A DNA stretch of 64,000 bases, from contig MU401590.1 in the NCBI GenBank assembly GCA_022579005.1, forward strand, positions 1 to 64,000, written 5' to 3'. Below are positions 35,873-45,957 of this stretch, one piece after another. The notes beneath the pieces are model-generated. The model saw nothing but the letters and a program-made list of their open reading frames with translations, was not told where the DNA came from and ran no database searches. How positions within the stretch are numbered: the stretch's first letter is position 1; each line of letters begins with the position of its first letter. The translations under genes were made by a program, and so were the position numbers. Source of the DNA: Poronia punctata. Lineage: Eukaryota > Ascomycota > Sordariomycetes > Xylariales > Xylariaceae.

Positions 35873-37190
35873 CACTACTGATACCTAGCTGCCAAACCTG
35901 CCCAGGGAACTTGTGTAAATGGCGCTGGGTCGTCGCAGTAGGGGGGGGTTCGGGATCGTGGAGGGGTTCGGCTTGGGAGTGCGGACTTTGTTCCGCAGTC
36001 AGGGATTTTTTGTCGCGATAAAAACTAATCGATGATTATAGAACTTCGCAGGCGGCATGTGGTATGGAAACGATAGTTGGATTATGGAGGAACGGAATGG
36101 TCGTACGTGGTCAGGACACGATTTGTAGTGAACTGGAAAAATGTGTGACTCAACGTCAAATGTGATGGAACTTCAATCCGAAATTCAATTGAGACGTCTG
36201 TAGGCTGTAGGTAGGTCTCGACTGCACTGTAGGTAGCAAAAGTTTAGGCGGAAAAAGGTATAAAGACATGTCTCTTTCATAGAGGGGTTCTTCTGGTCGG
36301 TTTAGCAAAATGACGCGAAGGGGGGTTTTACCATGTGTGGTTAGGTACCGGGTACACGACTCTGCACACATGGTAATTGGACAAATTCATATATTTCTGT
36401 ACCTACCTACATACATGATGTACATGTACGTGTAGTTTGGGTGGGACATGCTAGGAGTGGCCAAGGTACAGCATACCACCCGAAGATAGTGAGTGCCAAG
36501 CTGAGACTGATCACTAGAGGGCTGAAGTTAGGTACTTGATACTTAGCCTATTTGGCCGTTACAGTGTTGTCCACTCTTGTCTGCCACCTGACGCTTTGAA
36601 CGTGTTACCTCCTAGCTGTCTCTGGTCTCTTAATTAGAAGTCTCCATCCTATTCTGTACCATATCTGACTTTTAGCAGGTTAGGTAGGAAAGCCAGTCCC
36701 CTTCTACTTCCAAAGTTTCGACCTAGCGTCACCAAGCTCATATAGAAAGAAAAGAACTGTTTACTTCCGTATTTACTTGTACATACTCACTTTTTGATAT
36801 GCAGAACCATCTGCTCGTGCCCGTGTAGAAGAGCTTAACGGTTCCGGTTCGAAGAACATCTGCCTTTTGCTGATCTGCCAAGGATCGTCCCATCCACCTC
36901 CTCAAGCATACATACATACAACATACCCCGACCGAGGTTTGCTGGAGGAAAAAAACCGAAGGCTCCGAAGTCCATCCCATCATCGCTATAAGCGTCCTAA
37001 CTTGCCTCTCACTTTCCTCCGTAGGAAAACGGACAGCTCCGCCGAATTATCGTCTCTGTGTCATTTCCTCGGGCTTTGGTTTCGCTATCGGACGCGACAC
37101 CGCACTACGAGAATTCTTCCACCCTTACGGCTCGTTTGTTCCCGCCAACGGACTTACACGAGTCTTGATGGATTGCCGAAAGACCAGAAG
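35873..37190. other. Divergent promoter region of GCD7 and NEM1
   Basis: This is a 1.3-kb spacer. A poly-G run near 35,941 and clustered ACATACATAC motifs near 36,400 and 36,910 are visible. A frame open from 36,867 runs into NEM1 but lacks an ATG, so part of it is NEM1 leader. Confidence 0.55.
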
Positions 37191-38842
37191 ATGAACTCCC
37201 TGAACATCATATCCGCGCGAGTCTCCCCTACTTCAAGTCCCGCTCCCTCGCGAACGAATTCCTTGAGCCACCTCGGTTTAGCTGTTGCGCCTTCGAGCGA
37301 GGGTGCGGGCTCACCCAGCGAAACCGCTACTAGGGAGGAAGACATAACGGAGAACGAAAAAGGCAACGAAGAATTCGACCAGACAACTGATACCGTCTCG
37401 GAGGATGTCAGCGAGACATCCCCTTTGCTAGAAAAAGGGGAGACGAAAGAGAAGGGTACTCGCGGCCATGGCTGGCATCTTTATCCTGCGCGTATAGCAA
37501 CCGGACTCATCAATTCCCTACGTTGGGTCTTGTCTACCATCGCTGCCCCCGGGGTATATCTGATCGCTTGTCTCTATGACGCCGAAGGGAATTTTGCCCC
37601 TTTCCGGCAACTTAGAACCCTTTTCGGCGGGTATGGCGGCAACGTACGCAAGCTCGCTACCGAATACGAAGAAGAAGTTGCTCGGAACGAGATAAGGACG
37701 GCATCTGCATCTGGTGGCGAAGGGACGGCTAAGGGACCATCCGGGTTGGACACATCATCTTCTGGTGTCTCTGAATCGGAATCCGACGTGAGTAGTAAAA
37801 CGGAAGCGAGTCGCCGCCACGCCCGATCCAAGTCTCTGCAGCCAGCTGAAGAAGTTGCCCCATCGAGGAGATCAATCCGGATCAAGCTTCATAATGATGA
37901 TGCTATGCGCCATAGGAAACACAAAAAAGCCCAGTCGACTAATACCACGAATGCGGGGGGCCGTGATACAAGCGAAGATTTGTCGGCTCATCTCAAGTCT
38001 CCCACTTCTCCTGCCGGCGCCCTGACCAAATACCCCAAGACGCCTGCGCCTCCTAGGCCACTGATCCCGAGGCGGCAACCTTCTTACGTCCCCTTTGAGC
38101 CGCAGGATCCCAAAAAGCTAAAGACGCTGATATTAGACCTCGACGAGACACTGATACATAGCATGTCCAAGGGCGGCCGCATGGGCTCCGGACATATGGT
38201 TGAAGTGCGACTGAATACAGCTTATACTGGCAGCGGAGGTCAGCAGATGTTGGGGCCGCAGCATCCGATCCTGTATTATGTGCACAAGCGACCACACTGC
38301 GACGAATTTCTTCGGAAGGTATGGCAGTCCCAAAAGTTGTTATGTTACTCTTTTACTGATCCTGTCGCACCAAAGGTCTGTAAATGGTTCAATCTGGTCA
38401 TATTCACGGCGTCGGTACAGGAGTACGCGGATCCGGTCATTGATTGGCTCGAGTCGGAAAGGAAGTATTTCTCTGGACGATATTATAGACAGCATTGTAC
38501 ATTCCGACACGGCGCTTTCATTAAGGACCTTAGCGCTATAGAGCCTGACCTTAGTAAGGTCATGATTCTAGATAACAGCCCCTTGAGTTACATGTTTCAC
38601 CAAGGTACGCCGAGAACAACACCCCCAAGCCCATGCCCAACTTACTGCTGTCAAGTATGACTTGGGCAATTTCGCTGACGATGCATCAAGATAATGCCAT
38701 TCCCATCCAGGGCTGGATAAGCGATCCGACAGATAACGACTTGCTACATCTTGTACCATTCTTAGAAGGCCTCCAATATGTCTCCGACGTGAGAGCATTG
38801 TTAGCGCTAAGGGGAGGTGAAGACGGACAGCATGTCACATGA
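37191..38842 (+). CDS. NEM1: Nem1-like nuclear envelope phosphatase (FCP1/SCP fold)
   Basis: Exons 37191..38318, 38376..38604 and 38691..38842 join to 502 residues. The first intron is 57 nt, so the frame stays open through it, but splicing rebuilds HCDEFLRKVCKWFNLVIFTAS, the family pattern. The catalytic DxDx(T/V) motif is D316-L-D318-ET (LDLDETLIHS). A hydrophobic hairpin spans residues ~103-129, and the C-terminal NSPLSYMFHQDNAIPIQGW is rebuilt across intron 2. In yeast Nem1 with Spo7 dephosphorylates the lipin Pah1 at the nuclear envelope/ER and so controls triacylglycerol versus phospholipid synthesis. The N-terminal ~90 residues and the 185-305 linker are disordered, rich in Ser and Glu. 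The ATG was chosen because upstream frame residues lack an earlier Met. Confidence 0.92.
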
Positions 38843-39476
38843 AACTATTGGGTGAACACGAATATTTTAGATATCGAATCTTAATAATGCCCTGGAGTAT
38901 TCAAGGGGGGGCGTCAAGAGTCGTGTAGACCCTGGAGTATTCCACCTCATGTGTATAAGTACACCGTGCCATTTATGAACACAAACTGTGTAGACTCTCG
39001 AGTTGGGTGGACCTTTGTGAGAAACGCGAGTTTCCATCGCGGTTAACTCCGAGACGAAGGGCCGTGCACCAGTCCGCTGGGCCTAGTGCGTAAATAAGCA
39101 TACACGTAATTGAGGCTATTCCCGTTGCTTGCTGGTAACGCCTCTTTCACAATTGTCAAAAGCTGGTACGTACTAGCTACGATACAGGTAGAGAAATCAG
39201 CCGCATCGGAGAGGGTTTGGACTAGCTGGCACAGTATATACAACTGAAAGTAAAGTACAGCGGAAGACGCCGCGTGATATCAAGACACGGTCCGACAATA
39301 ACGTAGGTAGCATCGTATCTGCCATCAGGAAACTTCAATTTACGTCTCTAGTTAGACCAGGATCTTGATACCTAGGTACTCGTACTCGGATGTCTCATCA
39401 ATTCCAAGATTGGCCAGGCAAAATTGATCGCATTTCCAGGGATATATAAGTTTACCGTTTATGCATAATACATCTT
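38843..39476. other. Spacer NEM1 to repeat element
   Basis: About 0.6 kb of non-coding DNA precedes the element. It contains TACTCGTACTCGG near 39,376. No gene is seen. Confidence 0.55.
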
Positions 39477-39481
39477 GTATG

Positions 39482-39717
39482 AGAAATGATGGGAGATCTG
39501 CAAGGGGAATCAGAAAATGGGAAACAAGGTGATCTATTTCTCTCTCTATCTCTCTAGATGTAAATAAACCATTAAATACCCTTTAGAATAAGGTTTAGGT
39601 CTGATAACAAAGGGGGTTGCAACCTGAATACAGGGGTATAAGGGAAGTAATAGCCCCTTTAAATAAATAAATGCAAGTCTAACGCTTTAAACCTTCCTTT
39701 TTTATTCTTCTTAAGCT
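39482..39717. repeat. Left 236-bp terminal direct repeat
   Basis: This copy is identical to the right copy except for seven positions, all C/T. It carries T at five of them: before AG of AGCC, in AAGTCTAACG, and at three sites in the pyrimidine run before TAAGCT. Confidence 0.93.
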
Positions 39718-40310
39718 AATAAAATAGCATAAGAAAGTCCAGCGCCCCCGCTGTAACCATAGCTATAATAAAGGCTGTATTGTAATTTGGATTGAAAGGT
39801 AGTCGGCTTATAATGTTTTTTTTTTGTTGTTTTTTAGGTATTGGTTTTGCGTATAAACTGCTGTTGGATGTATGTATAGGGGGGTGTATGTATGTTGTTG
39901 GTGTATAGCCTTGCGTAACAGACGGCTTGTTGGTTGGCACTACGGCTTAAGGGAGGTGACAGCGGCTACGGCTTGTTAAGGGGTATGGGTTGGCAACTAC
40001 GGCTTAACAGAGGTGACAGCGGCTACGGCTTGTTGAGGGGGATGACAGCGACTACGGCTTGTTGAGGGGGGTGACAGCGACTACGGCTTGTTAAGGGGTG
40101 ACAGCGGCTATGGCTTGTTAAGGGGTTGGCACTACGGCTTAACAAGATGTGATGGCACTACGGCGCATTGTGAAGTTGGCAACTACGGCTTAACAGGGGT
40201 GACAGCGACTATGGCTTGTTAAAGGGATGGAATGACGGCTACACAGCTCGTCAATGATAGGTATGTTTAATAAGGGCTATTGATTTAACCCTTGCCTCAC
40301 CGAGGACACT
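39718..40310. repeat. Element interior with CTACGGCTT tandem units
   Basis: From ~39,939 to ~40,242 about 12 units of 25-30 bp repeat. Each carries C-TA-C-GGCTT followed by GTTAAGGGG or AACAG and then GACAGCG. Some copies read CTATGG, a C-to-T change. The first 220 bp of the interior are unrelated to the units. An antisense frame of 74 codons near 39,716-39,940 starts with GTG and is likely chance. Confidence 0.85.
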
Positions 40311-40546
40311 AGAAATGATGGGAGATCTGCAAGGGGAATTAGAAAATGGGAAACAAGGTGATCTATTTCTCTCTCTATCTCTCTAGATGTAAATAAACTA
40401 TTAAATACCCTTTAGAATAAGGTTTAGGTCTGATAACAAAGGGGGTTGCAACCTGAATACAGGGGTATAAGGGAAGTAACAGCCCCTTTAAATAAATAAA
40501 TGCAAGTCCAACGCTTTAAACCTTCCTTTTCTATCCTTCCTAAGCT
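40311..40546. repeat. Right 236-bp terminal direct repeat
   Basis: This is the second copy of the terminal repeat, followed directly by the GTATG duplication. At two positions it has T where the left copy has C (AATTAG, AAACTATT), both in CpA to TpA context. Confidence 0.93.
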
Positions 40547-40551
40547 GTATG

Positions 40552-41401
40552 TACCTTGTTTGATCCAGGGTTCCGCACCGGGCTATAATAATGGGCCTTG
40601 GGTATCCACTCTTCAGAGTCTCTTACGTCACTGAGGTTTAGTGAAGCAAGCAAGCAAGTGCCCACCGAATACAGCTCATCTCTCATAATATCACATTCAC
40701 GATTCACAATGCCGTACCATGACGCACACTAACCATGTAGAGTAGTTGTTAGCTTCCAAGTGGCCTGTATTTGCGCCTAATTCAAACCCAGGTGTAACAG
40801 TGAATCGCCTAGAGCAGCTAGAAGGCCTGGATTTGTGTAGGTAGGTAGTAAGGTAGCTTCCACTTCCCTTGACATTCCAAGTTCCCTCCCGGATTAACCC
40901 ATTGTCCATTATTGTAGTTTGGAGTGTCGTCATCGCTTTCAGCTTTCTTCTTTGCGTCCCGCAGCTGTTATAAATCTCAGTTACTTCCTCTTCTACACAC
41001 TCTGGAGCTGTTATAACCATAGCAAATCCAAGCATCAAAAAACCATCGCCCTCTTCAACACGCACCGAATCCTAAACACTTACCAATTACCATACACTCT
41101 ACATACCCATAGTCATGTCTCTGCACTGTAAGTTGCCCGCCAACCGTCCTGAGCAACTGGTCGTCTTTGGCTGTCTGCCGGTGCTGCAAATTATGCAAAT
41201 CGGAGCAAAAGAATACAGAGGACCAGCTGCTTTGGATGGCTTGCTCTCGATCATGAACATTCAAGCGGCTAATCATTTGGGCAGATCTTCCTCCCGTCAA
41301 GCCTTCGGCTATTGCCCTCGGCACCCTTTTCAACCACGGAGTTGAGCTAGCAGGTACGGTCCAACCTTGATTGCTTCTCGAGTATATCTGCCATTGTTAC
41401 A
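40552..41401. other. Spacer and possible 5' leader of the next gene
   Basis: A short ATG frame at 41115 runs ATG TCT CTG CAC T directly into GTAAGT, a good donor; an acceptor-like CTAGCAG lies at ~41,346-41,352. This could be a leader intron of the next gene, with a short upstream ORF. No other coding evidence is seen. Confidence 0.4.
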
Positions 41402-41899
41402 ATGTGCGGGGTGACTGACAAAAAGCCCACAGTCCTCTCTCCTCTCTTCGGCCAGACCTACCAGCGTGCCAAGATCGCCAACACAAAGGAGGAGTTTATC
41501 CGCTCGAAGGAGGCTACCGGTGCTGCCGTTGCCTGGGGTACATCCTTTGTCGGATCCGCGCTGCAGGCCTATGGTGTCGGTGCTCTCATTAATGCCACTG
41601 GCACTTTGAGCTACAAGGGTGCCGCGTACCTGGGCTCTCTGATCTTCCTCGCCACATCTGCTCCTACCGTAAGTACCGTGCCGTGTACCTGGCCCCATTG
41701 ATATTGGCGTCAATGAAGACGACGTATTGGATGACAAAATCAGATGCTAATTGCAATTTTATAGTACCTCAGCCAGCTGTTCACCGAGAAGCGTGCGGTC
41801 GATACTGTTGCCGTGGGCGCCTTGGCCAAGGTTGTCGAGACGATCGGACAAGCCTTATTCCTCACATGGTGGGGCACCAGAACCAACCCCTTTGAGTAG
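41402..41899 (+). CDS. Small multi-pass membrane protein, DUF1761-like
   Basis: Exons 41402..41668 and 41765..41899 join at phase 0 to 133 residues. The sequence opens MCGVTDKKPTVLSPLFGQTY. Hydrophobic stretches follow: AVAWGTSFVGSALQAYGVGALI, GAAYLGSLIFLATSAP, VAVGALAKVVETIGQALFL. The end is TWWGTRTNPFE. Four short spans are likely. The pattern resembles fungal proteins annotated as DUF1761, but the label is tentative. No enzymatic residue set is apparent, so the function is unknown. The splice join is clean (GTAAGT/ATAG) and without it the frame stops shortly after the donor. Confidence 0.75.
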
Positions 41900-42462
41900 A
41901 GGTTGGAACGTGGCCCAATATGACGAAGTAATGAGCCGCCGTTTGTAGGGTGGACTGTGTTATTAGCTTTTCTATGTCCTGTGTTTGCAAACTTCGGGCC
42001 GCACAGACATTGTCGGTACCGAGATGGCGTTGCGGAACGGCTGCTTATTAGTTAGCTGAATATAATCCCGATACACAACAGTCAAGTTTCATATCAAACT
42101 TTGATTTTATGATTTGTGAATTGAATATATTCATGTTCCGTCCTGAAAAACTCATTTTTAACATTAAACCCCCCAAAACGCCGATGACCACGGATAAAGG
42201 TAGTCAATGTCAAACAGTGCGTATAGATACACCGATGGTATCCCCTGATCGAGCTGACAGGGTGAAGCCACTCTGCCACAAAAAGTATATAGCGTTTATA
42301 TCGCTAGTTGGTGCGGCCCAGACCTGAAGCGCAACGTCTCCCAGGGCATACCTGATGCACGCAGTTTGCCTGTGCGGATGAAGCCACATACTCCTTCACA
42401 CATAATTCTTCCTAGGCGATTCAACAAGGTATCCGACTGCAAAGTCGACTGATTTGCTTTTC
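41900..42462. other. Spacer, convergent genes
   Basis: This is 3'-3' spacer DNA without a gene signal. It holds a CATGTTCC-rich AT stretch of no evident role. Confidence 0.5.
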
Positions 42463-43268
42463 TTATAACAAGAACTTCATCTGTGCTTTGGTCTCCTTCT
42501 CGACCAGCTTGACGAGGTCCTTGTAGACCTCGGCGAAGTCCTCCTCGCCCTCCTCCTCGATCTTGTCGGCGTCCTTGCCTTTCTTAGCGGCACCAACACG
42601 CTTCTCAGTGACCATGACGACGCTCGTGGGGCGCTTAGTGCTACCGGCGGTGCCGAGCTCAGCGCGCGAGGCGACGAAGATGTAAGGGACGTTGACATCC
42701 TCGCAGAGGACGGGGATATGGCTAATGACGTCCATAGGGCTGATATCGCCGGCAAGGATGACTACACCAGGGAAGGCGGTGTTGCTAGGGCCAGCTGCGG
42801 GGGATTTCCGGAGGGACTTGACAACTTCTTTGACACCTCGTTTTAGAGTCTTGTTCTTGGCGGCTGTGCATATATATATTCGATTAGCGAATTTGAATAA
42901 GACGAAAAATGGGTTGGTTAGAAGGGGGAATGAGGTCGTCTCGTTCGTTGCGTACCTTTCCGCACACTCTTCATAATCTTCTTGGTAGCCTTCTCATCAG
43001 CCAGCGGCTTAGCAAACGGCACGAGGGAGCCGACGAGAACGGGCTTATCCTCTTTATCCTTCTTCTCCTTCTTGGGGGATGCGGTAGAAACGGCGGGCTC
43101 GTTCTCCTTGTCCTCCTCTTCTTCTCCGAGCGCGGCGGAGACGGCGTTCTTGAGCTTCTCTTTCTTTTCCTTCTTCTCCTTCTTGTCCTTCTTCACCTTG
43201 CTTACGCCATCGGCTTCGCTGCGCTTCTTCTCCTTCTTTTCCTTCTTCTCTGGTTTCGTTGCCCCCAT
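42463..43268 (-). CDS. NHP2: H/ACA snoRNP protein Nhp2
   Basis: Exons 43268..42956 and 42863..42463 join to 237 residues. The first ~90 residues are a Lys/Glu-rich tail (KKEKKEKK repeats), much longer than in budding yeast. The L7Ae/Nhp2 RNA-binding core follows: VGSLVPFAKPLADEKATKKIMKSVRK, AAKNKTLKRGVKEVVKSLRK, GVVILAGDISPMDVISHIPVLCEDVNVPYIFV, and STKRPTSVVMV. The intron rebuilds RKAAKNK at phase 1. Nhp2 binds H/ACA guide RNAs with Cbf5, Gar1 and Nop10 for pseudouridylation and rRNA processing in the nucleolus. About ten CAA triplets lie immediately upstream of the ATG on the mRNA strand (43271-43300). Confidence 0.95.
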
Positions 43269-43269
43269 T

Positions 43270-43300
<31 letters not shown>

Positions 43301-44633
43301 CGCTGTGGTTTTTGGTTTTTATGCTCGTTTTTTTTCTCTCTTTGTTTTGCGCTCCGACCGACGGAACCCTCGATTTTGCGCGGGAAACTACGTGGTAAGG
43401 GAATCCGAGAAAAAGGGAATAGGCAATTAGTCTCGACGTTGGTAGCGATTGGATTCAAATTTACGGGGAAGAGGGAGGGAATCCAAAGCTTTGAAGACCT
43501 TCACTGTCCCAGTAGATTTTTCGAAGCTTGACCCTTCGAAATTTTGCGCTGTAGCTTTCCAATGGGCAATTGGGCCAATGGGAGGAAGGGTTGGAGTGGG
43601 GATGTTTCCGTGAAGAGGAAGGTTTTGAATTTTTGGACTCCACAGATACGCCTATCGTCTTGCATAGAGACTAACGGGTAGGCTGAGTGAGGGATGTGAG
43701 CGTGAATACAGACCTTCATAAAAGGTATCACAGCTGTTCCTATGTTGTTTTTATCGGAAAGTGTGATGGACTCATGGCTAGCATTTGGCATCATTCTGTC
43801 GGCATCTCAGTTAGATGTTTGATCTGCTACTAACATTAATGGATACCTGTTGTCCTATGCCAAATAGTAAAGAATGAACTTGGTTACCAAAGCTTTCAAT
43901 ATCTCCCTTAACCTGGCCCTCCCCATCTTATTAAAGACCTCTCTAGGTTAGGACCATTGTGATATGAGCCAAAACCACTTACCGCTAAGCAGTCTATGAG
44001 GTGCGTTCTTGGAGTTGTCAGTTTCCTGGGAATCCGTCTCCTGTTCCTTGCTATCAAATGCGATAGGTTAAGGACTGCCTATGACATGCCACCCGTGGCC
44101 CCTGCGATGATCCATTCATTTTTATTGAAGTCAAGACTGTCGCTTGATATTGTCATGCAATCTCGGCATCTCCTATCATTGATCAACCTGCCCCCAGTCT
44201 ACTGGCAGGACCACACAGGAAAATACTCTGCAGAGACTCATCGTCTCCTTAACACGCATTACCTATACCCTCTGTTTTTTCACCACGATGGAGCTGCGGA
44301 CTTGGTTCTATGCTTACAGCGAAGAGCTGAAACCCTAGGGCTTATCTATACTACACCAACAGTGGCCGGCGGTAAATGGCATTAACTTTGTTCTGTTCCA
44401 TTTGCGCTGTTGACCTAGCAAGTGCAGGAAGAGTTTCGAGGATAACTGTGAGCGATGTTGATTCGGTAACAGCCCAGACTTTGAATATCTCCTGCATAAG
44501 GGCCAAGATAGGACCTGCTAAAGTTGCCAGCGTACCGACAACGACAGTGTCTGTTCTGTCGCACTCCTTCTCTCTTATATGCTTCTCTAATGCTTCTACA
44601 TCCCCGCTTTCTCTCTCGAGACTTTACAGGTAT
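43269..44633. other. Spacer with CAA-repeat leader
   Basis: The first 30 bp are the (CAA)10 leader of NHP2. Further on, a 129-codon ATG frame (43996-44385) shows no domain and I do not accept it as a gene. The rest appears non-coding. Confidence 0.5.
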
Positions 44634-45957
44634 TCAAGCCCTGCTGGCAAAAACCGCTTTGTGCGCCTGCTCATGCAGTGACATAACCGCAGGTATCATA
44701 GCCGGCCAAATTTGACAAACACTGACACCACAGACACCGGTCTCATGATCCATGTACCACTGGTTGCTAGGAGCACCGGCCCAGGACATAGTACCGCGGC
44801 CGAACCGTCCTTCCTGCGGTTCTTTGAGCTTCATGCCGCAAAGAGCGTGCGTCTTCCTGACAGACTGCGGGATGGACAAGGCCAAAAACTCGGCATTCTG
44901 GACGGAACTGTAGAAATACTCGTTCATGGAGTCCTCGCACCGTTCGTCTAGCTGAGGGCGGAAGAGCTCGTCGTACGAAGAAGCATTCAAGAGCCGGGGA
45001 TCTCGACGGAATACGGCGGAGAGAAAGGTGTAGTATGCCTTGGGCGAGGCATAGAGCCCACCACCGCCCATGCACTCGGTCGCACCGCCAATGATGTCGA
45101 AACCAGGGAGGTACGTGGCGGGCGGCTTGCGCTCGCTGTCCAGCGTGGCCCATTCGGCTAACCTGGCCTTCATACCCTCGTTCGCCCGCGGGAAGAAACC
45201 GGCGTCGTTCTCGATTCCCAGCGGCGTCCAGATGCGCTCCCTCATGAACTCGTCCAGGCTCTTTCCCGTAGCGACTTCGACCACCCTTCCGGCCCAGTCG
45301 TAACCGTGGCCGTACCTGAATTGTGTGCCGGGCGTGGCCGTCAGCGGCACGGAGCATTTTTCATGCACGGTAGGGCCTTCCATAGAGGTCTGTCCGCGTG
45401 AGGCGCGCCACTGGATGAGCCTCGGGTCCATGAACTCGTACTCCTGGCCGGATGTGTTGGTGAGCAACATCCGCAGACTGACGGGCGTCGATTCGGGCTC
45501 TATTCTCAAGCTGCCGTCGGCTTCTACGCCCCTCAAGATGCCGGGCTCGCCGAAGCCCGGGATCATACCCCTTATATTCTGGTCGAGGTCTAGGGTCCCG
45601 TCTTCGACGCATTTCATTACGGCGACCGCCGTCGTCAGCTTCGTCATTGACGCGATGCCGCATATTGTGTCAGGTGTGAAGGGGGAATCGGTCCCTTCTC
45701 TCAACGTGGATTTTCCGAATGTTTTCGAGTAGATAATATTTCCTTTGGCCGCATGTTTAGCCTGTCGATCCGATCCGATCCGATCGGAGCTTTGGTATAG
45801 CTGAGAAGGACTTCCTCCCCGAGCGCCTCGAACTTTAACGCTATAAATGGATGGACTTACCGTCTCGATCTCCGGCGATGAACGCCACGCCGGGAAGTAA
45901 TCCGGATGCAACAGCATCGCCGTATATCCTATCTATCTCTTTCTCCATGGTTGACAT
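44634..45957 (-). CDS. Class C beta-lactamase-fold hydrolase/transesterase
   Basis: Exons 45957..45861 and 45742..44634 join to 401 residues. The product starts MSTMEKEIDRIYGDAVASGLLPGVAFIAGDRD, and the join rebuilds DGNIIYSKTFGKSTL. The catalytic set of the serine-hydrolase clan is visible: S64-x-x-K67 in SMTK, Tyr176 in FRYGHGYDW, and a Trp-containing SWAGAPSNQWYMD near the C-terminus. Fungal relatives include LovD-type acyltransferases and carboxylesterases of family VIII. No polyketide synthase lies nearby, so a LovD-like role is not supported here. There is no signal peptide, so the enzyme should be cytosolic. The intron contains a GATCC/GATCG tandem and is 118 nt. Confidence 0.9.

Larger units (their letters stand above)
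39477..40551. mobile_element. Short non-coding LTR-like (TRIM-like) element with target duplication
   Basis: Two direct repeats of exactly 236 bp (39482-39717 and 40311-40546) bound a 593-bp interior, for 1,065 bp in all. The element is flanked by the same five bases, GTATG, at 39477-39481 and 40547-40551, as expected of a target-site duplication. The repeats start AGAAATG and end TAAGCT, so the termini are AG...CT, not the usual TG...CA. No primer-binding site or polypurine tract is obvious, and there is no coding region. I therefore call it LTR-like by structure only. The only differences between the two repeats are seven C/T transitions. Confidence 0.8.

Noticed and set aside
36867..37190. 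Upstream extension of the NEM1 frame
   Set aside because: There is no ATG before 37191, and the extension shows no similarity to Nem1, so it is leader DNA.
39716..39940. 74-codon minus-strand frame with a hydrophobic end inside the repeat element
   Set aside because: It starts with GTG and spans the edge of the left terminal repeat and the internal array, so it looks like a chance frame.
43996..44385. 129-codon ATG frame downstream of NHP2
   Set aside because: It has no domain, no splice-supported extension and ordinary spacer composition; likely chance, though I cannot exclude a lineage-specific gene.
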